This document shows, in pieces, positions 1 to 10,261 of a stretch of DNA of 64,000 nucleotides; the stretch's first letter is position 1; each line of letters begins with the position of its first letter. The notes under the pieces are model-generated. The model did not search any database. It had not been told where the DNA came from and saw only the letters and a list, made by a program, of their open reading frames with translations. The position numbers and the translations under genes were made by a program. Origin of the DNA: Emydura subglobosa (taxonomy: Eukaryota > Chordata > Testudines > Chelidae); assembly GCA_007922225.1 (NCBI GenBank), contig ML679961.1:9605433-9669432 (forward strand), read 5' to 3'.

Positions 1-57
1 AGCTTGCGTATCTCCCATCGACTGCCGCCGAATTTGCCGGTACGTGTAGACCAGGCC
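1..57. mobile_element. Right end of a Harbinger-type MITE
   Basis: Ends in GTGTAGACCAGGCC, the inverted form of the GGCCTTGTCTACAC terminus seen repeatedly in this window, followed by TTA, the usual PIF/Harbinger target triplet. The rest of the element lies left of the window. Confidence 0.6.
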
Positions 58-1122
58 TTATAAGGAAAACAAGGCTAAGTTTGTTATCCAAGAGCAGAGA
101 TTCACATGATAGCAAGTAAGAATATTGGAAACTCATGGTTACATACAAAACAAAATCATAACCCGCTTTCTAGAGCCTAAACTCAACTCACAAGACATCC
201 CCCCGTCTCTTACAGGACAGCTCAACCAGGATGGCTGAGATCTCCGGTTCAAAAGATCGAGCCCATTGATAACTTGCCTTCACAGATTGAAGGGTGTCAG
301 AGCATCTCTCTGCACTCCCCTAAATGTACCAGAACAGACCTTTGAGATTCATCGGAGAACTGGGGTCCCTCCCTCATTTACCGCTTCCTGTTAATTTCCT
401 TCTGAAGTCTCCGCAAGCCCTTCATTAGCATTAGACTCAGTCTGCTAATGGACTTTCTACTGTAAGACACGCCACACACAATGGTCCACCAGGGAGATAA
501 GCGTCTTCACTTCTTATCCGGAGATGTTTGCCTCAAGGGATGCTACCTTTGAGTGCCCTGCCTTTAACTACAAAGTCTAGAGAACATAATTTTCTGCACA
601 TTTGTGTGACTCTTCACATGTCCCGTACATACATCTCATGATGATGATGGCCTGTGGGCCACTGGTTTTCATTAGAGACCTTACGTGACATTCTTTTGGT
701 GAACCCAGGGGATCCCTGTGCCCTCTGCCAGTTGGTGTCTAGAGGTCTTTGGGTCACACAGAGACACTCCAGGCTACCCTGTCCTGAGCCAATCCCTGCC
801 CCTCCTTACTTCCAAGTCAATGTCCCCTTCTGGCTAACCTCCCTATGGATCTCTCTCCAATCCCACTCCATGCAACTCTGGTTCTCCAGGCTGTCGAGGG
901 AGATGCTAGCTCCTATATGAATGTATGAAACACATTTCAAACCCCTGTCCTGGGCAAGAGTTATCATTCTTACGCCTCTATTGTTCTGTGTTCTGGTCGC
1001 TGCCTGTCCTCTCCCCGTAAAGCACCAAGAGACACAAGCATGATGTAAGGAATCAAAGCAGACTCAGGCTGGCTGGTAGGATGCAATGGCAACTTACTGA
1101 CTATGTTCTGTCTTCCATCCAG
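58..1122. other. LGALS3 upstream intron sequence, nothing assigned
   Basis: No coding exon of galectin-3 could be recognised here. An ATGGCTGAG at 231-239 has no galectin-like continuation or convincing donor. The tract may include an old interspersed repeat, but I cannot name a family. The last ten bases form the acceptor of the repeat exon. Confidence 0.5.
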
Positions 1123-1509
1123 TTATCTGATGCCTTGTCTGGATCCGGTAACACAAACCCAAATGCTCCTCCAAACCAAGGCTGGCCTGCTGGTCCCTGG
1201 GGAAATCAACCTGCTGGTCCTGGCGCACCAGGGGCGTATCCTGGCGCACCGGGGGCCTACCCTGGCGCACCGGGGGCCTATCCTGGCGCACCGGGGGCTT
1301 ATCCTGGCGCACCGGGAGCCTATCCTGGCGCACCGGGAGCCTATCCTGGCGCACCGGGGGTGTATCCTGGCGCACCCGGGGCCTATCCTGGCGCACCGGG
1401 GGCCTATCCTGGCGCACCGGGGGCGTTTCCTGGAGCAACTCCTACTGCACCACAAACTGGACCTGGATTTGGATCTGCCCCTCAGCCAGGAGGATCTACT
1501 GCCCCACTG
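1123..1509 (+). CDS. LGALS3: LGALS3 exon: N-terminal repeat domain
   Basis: 129 codons in phase 0 at both ends. The acceptor TCCATCCAG precedes TTA and the donor is GTGAGT. It encodes LSDALSGSG, a Pro/Gly/Trp stretch ([14 protein letters not shown]), the ten-unit repeat and a Gly/Pro/Thr tail ending TAPL. It corresponds to the large third exon of mammalian galectin-3, which drives oligomerisation and is released by matrix metalloproteases. The units here are seven residues long, whereas mammalian ones are about nine. Confidence 0.95.
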
Positions 1510-4500
1510 GTGAGTGCTATATAATTGTTGAATAGCTGCCAGTTCTTAGACAGCCTCCAGTGTCTGATAGGTTGAGAACAGGAGGGAGCTGACTTACTGA
1601 GAATGCAGTAGTATATGAATTAGAAACCGGAGCACATGGGACTCAAGCCTGCAAGGTGCAGAATCTTTCCTGGAAGGTGCGAAACACCCTCCTGTGCCCG
1701 GGCCCTACAAGTTCAGGCCCATAGCGCCATTTAGATCAGGAGCGTTACTGCCGGGTGTGTGCCACCGTGTGTCTCTGGTACTTCCTGGTGAGTACGGAGG
1801 TGTTACAGAGATGGGACCTGGCTGGAAGAAACTGATCGCTCTGAACGACACCACGATCCTTGTTGTGCTAACCTTGTATCTAAATGGTCCCTGAGCATTT
1901 TAATTCCCAAGGAACGATCCACTATTGCGAATTGTAAAGCAAACTTCCCAGCAAATATCAGCTGTTCCCTTTTGGTCCAGGCAAACTGGTTTACTTGACA
2001 GAGATTTTAAGTCTTTATCCCCCAGCTACATTTATATTGTCGAGCTGCAGTAACTGGGAAGCCTTCAGTCAGCGGCCCTTTACCTCTAGCTAGCTGGCAA
2101 GCGGGGTGCAGGGCTCGCGTTCCTGTGTGGGTCAGACCGCCAGGGGGCTAACAGTCTCCCGAGGAGCTGTTGTGTTTCTATGATTACTATCGATGTCTGA
2201 GAGCCGAGGCTTTTGGGGGGAGGGAGGGGTGTTAAATGTAGGCTACCAGTCCGGGTCTTGCTCACGCAAAGGTCATGTTCTTCCACAGAAAGTCCCCTTT
2301 GACCTGCCCTTGCAGTCCGGACTCATGCCTCGCTTGCTGATAACCATCGTGGGTACAGTGACCCCAAACGCCCACAGGTACGGTGAGCCGGAGGCAGGAG
2401 CCGGGTGAGGCTGCTAGGAGACGCGGGCTGTATTAAGGAATTGTAGAAGGTGCAGCAGTTCAGATGAGATGTTCGCTGTGGAACAATGTTTTCCCCAGGA
2501 GTTGAAATTAGAAGGTGTGTTTGAATTTACAGGGGGGGGGGTTGGAAAAAGACTAAATTGGCCATGATAATGGGGCAAGGACTCATCAGCCAGTCAGCGT
2601 GCCGGGTGTAGTGTACTGTGTGCTTGTAATTTTAGACACACATGGAGGTTTCAGAGTTGCTGACATGCTCGGCCAGTGAAAGCAGGGCACCGGGCTGCCT
2701 GTTTCCTTACAGTTGTGTAATATCTCATCACAGTAAGACATTCCAGGCAGCACACTCCTCAAAGAACAATGCACTTTTTGGCAGGACAGAAAGTTTCTTG
2801 GCTTTCTGCTCTCGAACACAGCCTAAACTATACTAGAGTAAGTGCAGCCAGAAATGCACTCGCCTGTTTTCTTCACGTATTCCCCTGCTTTCTGGGACTA
2901 AGGGCTGAAGGAAACAGCCGATGAGCTGTGCCCCAACCCAGTTCAGGTGCTGTGGAACGAGCAGTTGATCCATCCATTCCCATCTCTTGCAGATTTTCCC
3001 TGGATTTCAAGAAAGGGCACGATGTTGCTTTCCACTTTAATCCCCGCTTCAATGAGGATAACAGACAAGTGATTGTCTGCAATACAATGCTTCAGAATAA
3101 CTGGGGAACGGAGGAAAGGACTTCCAGGTTTCCATTTGAAGCTGGCAAACCCTTTAAGGTATAAATTTAACTTGGCACATCAGGTCTGGCAACTGGTAGA
3201 CATGAACTTTCAATGTATAGTTTGTAAATATCAGCCCCTCAGTGCAACATCCTGGACAGGGATGGTCACTGACGCCCGGGCCCCATCCCAAAAGGGGCAC
3301 CACCATGGTACTAACTGGTCCTTGTCAATCGAGGTGAATGGGGATAAACAGCCCTGCAGCTGGTCCTTCCAGAACAGGATCTGGGCACCTTCACAGGGCA
3401 TCCCTAGCCAACTCACGTGGCTTTTGTCTCTTTTGGTGGATGGAGGATTTAAATCTCCAGGGCTGTCATGCCAGCACCTTTCAACAACACAACATTCATA
3501 AGCCCCCTGCGGGTTCAATTCCTTTCGACCCCAAGACCCGTGTAAAGGGGAGCGCAGTAGCTGCTCTGACGTGCAGTGTGACAGATACGAGCAGGGTCCC
3601 TGCCAGCCAGGGCTGGCCATAGCAGGACAAGCTAAGGGCCGTGGAGTAAAGGCTTTGCTGCTTGTGCAAAGGAGAAAGTCCAGTGAGTCTGGCTGTAAAG
3701 AAATCGGCGTTAGTAAGCGGAGAACTTCACCGAAGGGCCACGTCAAGGTGCGTCTTGCCTCCATTAGCAACTTCATCCAATGTAGCCTTTCCCTAACTTT
3801 CTCAACAGCTCTGGCCAAGGGTCGGGGTATAAATTCTACCCTCCCCACACACGTTGCCTCTCTGCAATGGTTACTAATTGGGCTGATACCCAGTTGTGGT
3901 TTTTTTTAAACATAAGACTTATATTGCAGATCAGTGAGGTCCCCCCCCAGCCTGCAGGGAAAGCCGGCTGAGGCAGAAAACAGCTTGTCGAGGAACAATT
4001 TCTATAGAATAGTCTCTCGTGTACGGTCAAAGCCAGGCTGGCAAGGTAAAGGTGCTGCAACCTCTGAAGGTTTAGCAGGTCCCCCCACCTATTGCCCAGC
4101 GGCTGGGGCACAGTATCAAAGGGGTGGGCCTGGTTCCCAGCTGGTTAGCTAAAGCAGGGGAAAGTCTATAGGAAACGAACGCCCTGCTATGATGGATTGG
4201 CTGTTTGCTTTTGTGGTGGCTAAGTGGATAAGAAACAAGCCCTTCTTAGGCCCTGACGCTTAGAGTGTTTTTTTTCCCTTCCCTTGGCTGGTGAAACAGC
4301 TGCCCGGCTCACAGCGAGCCATTGGAACGTATGAAAGCAGAGTTACAGTTTTCAGGGCCTCTGCTAGCTCACTGTTTAAAACCGCCTTGCAAAGCTCCAC
4401 TCGCCCTCGGCCAGTAAAACAGCAGGTTGTTGAGTAGATGGTGTCTGGGCTGCTCGAGAGTTTCACCGTTTCACAAGAGGGCCTGGCCTTCACCAGTGAG

Positions 4501-5148
4501 CTGTAACTCGGAGGGGGATGGGAGGTCTGTAGTCACGGGTACAAGCGGTAGTCGAGACTCAGAACCAAATGTTACTGAACTAGTTCCCAAAGGGAGAAGG
4601 GAGTGAACAAATACTTGGCTTCAAGCAGGGTAAAGGGATGCAGAATTAAATGCTTGTGAAAGATGCCAGAGCTTGACCCTGAGGCTCTCAATCTCCAGAA
4701 CAGTATAGAAGGGGAGGCAGCCCACATGCTTCCCCACCCTCTGGAGGGGTGACAGCTCACGAGGGGTATTTCCATCTGCCTCTTCAGCCAGTGGAACAGC
4801 AGCAAAAAAAAGGGCCATTTTTTGCAATCGACTCAGAGTACCAAGTCGTTTCACATCCGCTGCGGCGATGGCTCCCAGTCACTCTTAACCCAGGCTTGAT
4901 TCAGAACAGTGGCCATAGGATCGCTAGCCTGGGACAGTCCCTGAAACAAATGCAGTGTTCAACTCCTCCTCTTGTCTCATGACATTTTGCAGATCCAAGT
5001 TCTGTGCGAGACCGATCATTTCAAGGTAGCCGTCAACGATGCCCATTTGCTGCAGTTCAACCACCGGGTGAAAAACCTGAAAGAAATCACCAAGCTCAGC
5101 ATCGCTGGGGACATGTCTCTCACCAGCATTACACCTACTATGATATGA
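1123..5148 (+). CDS. LGALS3: Galectin-3, four 3' coding exons (5' end outside window)
   Basis: Beta-galactoside-binding lectin of cytosol, nucleus and extracellular space; it crosslinks glycoproteins after oligomerising through its N-terminal domain. Coding exons are 1123-1509, 2289-2377, 2993-3158 and 4993-5148, with splice phases 0, 2 and 0. Joined, they give 265 residues plus stop. The first exon encodes [10 protein letters not shown], like the vertebrate N-terminus, then ten GAPGAYP-type repeats. The other three encode a complete galectin fold with the sugar-binding residues of the HFNPR, VCNT and NWG-EER motifs, ending in TMI. The exon sizes after the repeat exon (89 and 166 bp) equal those I recall for human LGALS3. 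The small exon with the initiator Met was not found. Family known; splice sites seen; orthology inferred from sequence and from the DLGAP5 neighbour. Confidence 0.96.
1222..1431 (+). repeat. Coding minisatellite, 10 x 21 bp (GAPGAYP)
   Basis: Ten tandem 21-bp units, each starting GGCGCACC, encode GAPGAYP; unit 7 has Val and unit 10 has Phe in variable positions. DNA identity between units is very high and includes synonymous sites, which suggests recent unequal exchange or slippage. The array gives one aromatic residue every seven positions. Because units are a multiple of three with no stop in several frames, long antisense and alternative frames appear over it; these are not genes. Confidence 0.95.
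2289..2377 (+). CDS. LGALS3: LGALS3 exon: start of carbohydrate-recognition domain
   Basis: 89 bp between the acceptor TTCCACAG and the donor GTACGG, entering in phase 0 and leaving with two bases. It encodes KVPFDLPLQ followed by [16 protein letters not shown], the first beta strands of the galectin fold. The Arg codon that corresponds to human R144 is split across the next intron. Confidence 0.94.
2993..3158 (+). CDS. LGALS3: LGALS3 exon: sugar-binding core
   Basis: 166 bp between the acceptor CTCTTGCAG and the donor GTATAA. It encodes the binding site: HFNPR (H158, N160 and R162 in human numbering), N174 in VCNT, then W181, E184 and R186 in NNWGTEER. All seven key residues are kept, so lactose or LacNAc binding is expected. 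Differences from human include Thr for R183, Met for K176, and Phe-Ser for I145-A146, all at or next to extended ligand subsites. Confidence 0.96.
4993..5148 (+). CDS. LGALS3: LGALS3 terminal coding exon
   Basis: Acceptor TTTTGCAG, then 51 codons and TGA at 5146-5148. It encodes [29 protein letters not shown] and the closing strand ending LTSITPTMI. This matches the C-terminal strands of galectin-3, where the protein normally ends YTMI. Confidence 0.95.
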   Translation: MQVLCETDHFKVAVNDAHLLQFNHRVKNLKEITKLSIAGDMSLTSITPTMI

Positions 5149-5267
5149 GAGGTTTTGCAGTGTAACCTTCACAGCCAGGAACATACTTCAGCTATTTCTC
5201 GAAGAGCATTTAACCTTTTTAAAAAAAAAAAAAATCTGGTTTTGTTTATCCTTTGTACGATAAACTT

Positions 5268-5273
5268 AATAAA
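5268..5273 (+). terminator. LGALS3 poly(A) signal
   Basis: AATAAA 120 bp after the LGALS3 stop codon, following a run of 14 A at about 5221-5234. Cleavage is expected some 15-25 bp downstream. It is the first canonical hexamer after the stop. Confidence 0.75.
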
Positions 5274-5917
5274 ACTGCTTGCACAAGAAGTAAAATTTCC
5301 TTCCTCGTTACTTAAGATGGGTATTAGAAAATGAGTACAAAAGCTTTCCTAGCAAGCCACACTTTATATATGGCAAGAATTTGGGTACTGAATATTTAAT
5401 GCCAGAAGGGGTGCCTACCACAGGACAGAACAGATGAACTAGAGCTGTGGCATGGGCCCAGCCAAAGAAGAAATGAGGAACTGCTAGTTCATGATTTCTC
5501 TATCAGACTCCCCATTGGCATTTGAATCTTAATGTTTGAGCCTGGCTCTGGGCAGAATCTGACTGATACAGAAGTAAAGCTTAACCACACTTAAGTGATC
5601 AAGCTGTGACCAATATTGATACCCTCTGCCGCTCGGATCACTCTTCTTCAGTGTTGCCAGATACGGCAAAGCAGCCACTGTCTTTGCTTCTGCAGGAAGC
5701 ACAGCTAGAGCCAAGCCTGACACAAGCAGAGCATTCACTAACTCCCTACATGAGCTCCATTCAGAAGGAAGCCTACAGCAAGATGTGCTGCAGTGTTTTG
5801 ACGCTGTAAAGCACAATGCCGCTCTCCACTCACCTCTGTTAGCTGAAGGCATTAGGAATAAATGAGGCTCCAGAAATATTACTCTAGAATTGCAGTTGTT
5901 GAAAAAATCAACTCAGG

Positions 5918-6881
5918 AATCATAGAATCATAGAATATTAGAGTTGGAAGGGACCTCAGGAGGTCATCTAGTCCAACCCCCTGCTCAAAGCAGGACTAAC
6001 CTCAGCTATATCATCCCAACCAGGGCTTTGTCAAGCCTCACCTTAAAAACCTCTAAGGATGGAGATTCCACCACCTCCCTAGGTAACCCATTCCAGTGCT
6101 TCACCACCCTCCTAGTAAAAAACTTTTTCCTAATGTCCAACTTAGACCTCCCGCCCTGCAACTTGAGACCGTTGCTCCTTGTTCGGTCATCTGCCACCAC
6201 CGAGAACAGCCTAGCCCCATCATCCCTGGAACCCCCTTTCAGGTAGTTAAAGGCCGCTATCAAATCCCCCCTCACTCTTCTCTTTTGCAGACTAAACAAG
6301 CCCAGTTCCCTCAGCCTCTCCTCATAAGTCCTGTGCTCCAGCCTCCCAATCATTTTGGTTGCCCTCCGCTGCACTCTCTCCAACTTGTCCACATCCTTTT
6401 TGTAGTGGGGGGCCCAAAACTGGACACAATATTCTAAATGCGGCCTCACCAATGCCGAATAGAGGGGAATAATCACTTCCCGTGACCTGCTGGCAATGCC
6501 CCTCCTAATGCAGCCCAATATGCCATTAGCCTTCTTGACAACCAGGGCACACTGCTGACTCATATCCAGCTTTTTATCCACCGTTACCCCCAGGTCCTTT
6601 TCTGCAGAGCTGCTGCCCAGCTCGTCGGTCCCCAGTCTATAGCTGTGCATGGGATTCTTCCTTCCTAAGTGGAGGACTCTACACTTGTCCTTGTTGAACC
6701 TCATTAGATTTCTTTTGGCCCAATCCTCCAGTTTGTTTAGGTCACTCTGTATCCTATCCCTACCCTCCAGGGTATCTACCACTCCCCCCAGCTTAGTGTC
6801 GTCCGCAAACTTGCTGAGGGTGCAATCTACCCCATCCTCCAGATCATTAATAAAGACCTTTCCAGCCAAGCTAAAAGCTTA
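5918..6881 (-). mobile_element. CR1 LINE, 5'-truncated, long open RT frame
   Basis: The minus strand reads open for 287 codons (6869 to 6006) through the C-terminal half of CR1 ORF2. This includes the reverse-transcriptase catalytic FADD box ([11 protein letters not shown]) and the usual tail ([20 protein letters not shown]). It ends at the CR1 3' terminus with tandem ATTCTATG octamers at 5918-5938. The N-terminal endonuclease and first RT motifs are missing, so it cannot move by itself. The unbroken frame points to a recent insertion. No poly(A) tail is present, as expected for CR1. Confidence 0.93.
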
Positions 6882-7687
6882 AGCATGGCCCAAAATTAAT
6901 GTTATCCACTCCTGTAGCACTTAAAAGTAATGAAATTTAAATTGTGAAATTCTCATTAAAGTGCAAGATAAATGGAATTAAAAGTTGCAGCTTGTTTGAA
7001 AGAAAGAGATGCAGGTATCTCCCTTCTAATGGTCAGTCTTCTCTGACAATCGGAGGCTGCGAGAACAAGAGTGGTTGCACTTAATATAGTTAAAGCGTGA
7101 GGTTCAATAGTAACCTACTTGATAAAAACCCATAGCTGGAACAAAAACCGAGTTGATAAACTTGATTAATTCTTCCATATGTGACAATGAAGTCGTAGCT
7201 CCTGTCAACTACTCAATAGCATCAGCTAGTTAAAGGAATTCATGTTTAAGTAGAGCAGCTTTTCCAGGAAGGGGAATCTTCTGAAGAGACACTGCTATGC
7301 AAAGCAGCAGCCTGGGAAGCTGACATTTGTCTTCACCAGGTAGCGAACAGATATGAATACTCTGTGGGGCACTCTTATGCTACATTCAGTTGGGAGAAGT
7401 TACTCAAGCACCCACACAGCTTATGGAAACATGTAGATACTTCAATCACAGAGAATAGGATGCAGACAGGCTGATTCTCCTGCCCTCTCTAGGTTTATTG
7501 ACAATGAGTTGGAACTGTTCACCTTCCCTGGAACTTGGACGTAGCTTGCATGAAGGAGTGTGGGATGGACTACACTGATCACCTACTGGAGTGGTGGCCT
7601 TGTACCATTCTCCCTTTTTGTTTCTAAGACTAACTAAATACTTTACGTTAATATACTAAGTAGGTCTTGGGGCACAGAGTTCAGTTA

Positions 7688-7905
7688 AAACAATGAGAGT
7701 CCTGGAGCACCTTAAAGACTAACAAATTCCTGTGGGCATAAGCGTTCGTGGGCTGCAAACCACTTCATCAGATGCACGTGATTTCCATTTAATGCATCTG
7801 ACGAAGTGGGTTGCAGCCTACAAAAGCTTATGCCCCCAGGAATTTGTTAAAGTGCTTAGGACTCTCGTTTTTGCTGTATACAGACTAACATGGCTACCCC
7901 TCTGG
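7688..7905. mobile_element. Penelope-like fold-back element
   Basis: Two inverted arms of about 80 bp, one beginning near GAGTCC.TAGCACCTTAAAG with a GGGCATAAGC segment and the other its reverse complement, separated by only about 20 bp. The right end carries the terminal GACTAACATGGCTACC segment, whose complement opens the larger copy at 58209. It has no coding capacity. I read it as a minimal inverted derivative of the same Penelope-like family. Confidence 0.65.
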
Positions 7906-10135
7906 AAGAGTTCAGTTAGGTTACTACGAAGAGAATTATCTGGCCAAGCTAATAAAAAAGTTGTCCATGTATATTCCAAGGGGAAGTCATGGTAAATTAT
8001 GCCACAACTACTTCAAGGTTAGAACTCTGAAGCCTGAGAAGGTGTGAATTAGCATTATCTATGTACGTATGATCTTTCCATTACCATAGTATCTATGCAC
8101 TTCAAAACACCCGGGAGATACAACCATTATCCCTATTTTAAAGTGAAGTGCTGAGAAGCTAAGCAACTTACCTAAGGTCACAACAAGTCAGTGGCAGAGT
8201 GTCCTAGCCATTGGACTATCCTGCATCTGTGGGTGCTTTTATTATCAAGTTTAGCTAAGCAAGTTCCTCCTACCCCCTGCTGGAAGGAGAGGCTTAAGTG
8301 AGTGGTTTAATTTCTTTGAGGGGATCTGTTAAAGTTGTATGTGCCCTTCACTCTTACACAGTACAGGTTTGGGAGCTGATTCCATTCACACGCAATACTC
8401 CCCAGGAAACCTGCAATCTGAGGTCACATGAAGAACATCAGGACATTACTTTAAAATAAACTAACCTGTAGGGAACCTGTTTACAAACTTAACAGGAATG
8501 ACTCATGTAACTAACACGATTTGTACACTTATGGCAATGGACAAATATGCCTTTAATTGTCACATTCCATAGGAAGGAGCAGGCTGTTTTGAGTTGCCAG
8601 CAGGTGAGACGTGGCAGCCCAGCAGGACAGTGTCATCAGAACCCCACCAACATTTAACACTATTATACACAGACCAACATTTCATATATGATTCTCTAAC
8701 ATTCCTCACCACACAGGATTTTTAAGAATACAGCTGAACAAGAAATTAGTCATCTCCCTTTGTCTTTTACAGAAGTCAGTCTGCCCTGGGGATCAACAAG
8801 CGGATCCATCACAGCAATGCTGAGATAGGTTAGCTTTCTTCATGCCAGTAGAGTCAAATGTTGAAATAAAGATGAATACAGCATTTTCAGATTAAAATTC
8901 TGAAATAAGATACCCAGCAGAGGTGAGATGCAGCAGAAAGCACTGTAACCATGGAAAGATACTAGGTGTTTGACAAAGGAGTTCATTTGAAGTAAACCTA
9001 GGGGAGAATTGGTATTTTATTATACAGCATTGACTATTACACAATGAAAAGGCTAACAGTCACTTTTTTAAAAATTACATTCAACAATTGGAGATGCTCT
9101 GTAATAATTTATCAATACTAGATGTTGACCTGGTTACTGGGATGTTTGCTGTGTGAATATATTGATATAGTTCAACAGGGGGCTATAAGGAAAAGGAAGG
9201 ATTCAGGATAAGCCACGTCCCCATAACTACTTGAGGGTTGCTAAGAGATAGTTCTGACAGGCAAAGGCTTAGGAACACAGGAGATCAAAGAACTGTGGCA
9301 AGTTTGAGCCTCTCTCTTTCAAGATGGAGCGGGAGTTTGGGGAAACCAGGGTGACACACAGGCACTTGCTGGGGGCGTCTGAAGAACTTGCCTAGGGTGC
9401 CATCAGCAATATGCATCCAGACCTGCTTTAAAACCCTCTTTAAGCGCTTTGTTCCTACTGTTAAAACCAACATATTGTTTGCTTTAAGAAAGCTGTTTGG
9501 TCACTGGATACCACTGGTCACAGACTCCTAAAAAGAACCAGAGGTGTCAAAGCCAGTCAGAGCTGCTGGGTAAGCACAGTCAATACACAGGTACTAACTG
9601 GAGCACAGAGTGAGAGAATTGTGGAATTCCACGTCAGTGTAGGTAAAGACAAGAGACCTGAATGGGTGCACTCAGAGACCAGAGGGGCAGCTAGCACTGT
9701 AACAATGACTGCCTACAGTACTAAATGGCCCATCTTTTATACATGAAGTATTTTTTGAGGTAAGGAAGGAAATGAAGGAGAAAAGCAAAAAACTGTATAA
9801 AATAAAGTTTATATCTTAAAGTGGCTAGGACATGTGTGAAAGCTTAGACATATTATTCCTAAGTAAGAGACACATTATGCAAGTCACTATGGATACAGCA
9901 GGCCTACTTGTCACCCTCCCTAGCTATTACTGTACAGCAATCATCAAATTGCAACTTCATTTGCTTCATAAAACATTACAAAACATTTTTAATAAGTAGC
10001 TCAACTGTTTAAATACCAGGTTAGACACATTTACTAAGTACACAGTTGTTCTCAAGGGTAATATGCTGGTACTCCAGATGTCTCTGTATGTATTCAATCA
10101 GTGTAATTTACACATTCTGAATTCAAAGTCAGTCT
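7906..10135. other. Intergenic DNA between convergent LGALS3 and DLGAP5
   Basis: No gene seen. About 8140-8235 resembles a reverse MIR-type SINE tail (ACTTACCTAAGGTCACAACA, then GTGGCAGAG). The part nearest 10135 is the DLGAP5 3' untranslated region. Confidence 0.5.
9988..9993 (-). terminator. Candidate DLGAP5 poly(A) signal (ATTAAA)
   Basis: The minus strand reads ATTAAA about 143 bp after the DLGAP5 stop. A canonical AATAAA occurs farther on at 9016-9021 (minus). Which one is used cannot be decided without transcripts. Confidence 0.4.
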
Positions 10136-10261
10136 TCATTCTTTTACAGAGTGGGGAGACAAGGGAGAAAATACAATTAGATCATTGCATATTTCAGCTG
10201 CTGCAAACTTCTGTGCTTCATTCCTAGCTGATGTGAAAGGGAGGCTGCTGTTCAGGCGTGG
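10136..10261 (-). CDS. DLGAP5: DLGAP5 terminal coding exon
   Basis: 42 codons including TGA at 10136-10138, after the acceptor TTCCCCTACAG. It encodes SARNEAQKFAAAEICNDLIV then FSPLSPHSVKE, matching the human C-terminus with its NLITFSPL motif. In the alternative phase the exon would stop after about 12 codons, so the match to FSPL decides the frame. Confidence 0.9.
   Translation of the reverse strand, partial: PRLNSSLPFTSARNEAQKFAAAEICNDLIVFSPLSPHSVKE

Noticed and set aside
231..239. ATGGCTGAG as a possible galectin-3 start exon
   Set aside because: The following codons do not match the short N-terminal peptide, and no convincing donor follows at the expected phase.
654..920. 88-codon open frame on the plus strand upstream of galectin-3
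   Set aside because: No recognisable motif, no splice context and no similarity to a known family; expected by chance at this length.
1222..1431. Regular short repeats that could be read as a CRISPR-like array
   Set aside because: Units are contiguous with no variable spacers, the array is coding and in frame, and the sequence is a vertebrate gene.
1094..1455. Several long open frames on the minus strand and in frame 2 over the galectin-3 repeat
   Set aside because: The 21-bp unit contains no stop in these frames, so ten copies create long frames automatically. Their products are simple repeats (VRQDRPP, LAHRGPI).
3231..3848. 205-codon open frame on the minus strand in the last LGALS3 intron
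   Set aside because: It sits antisense in an intron, has no known motif and shows no splice or codon evidence for a real gene; a chance frame cannot be excluded only by length.
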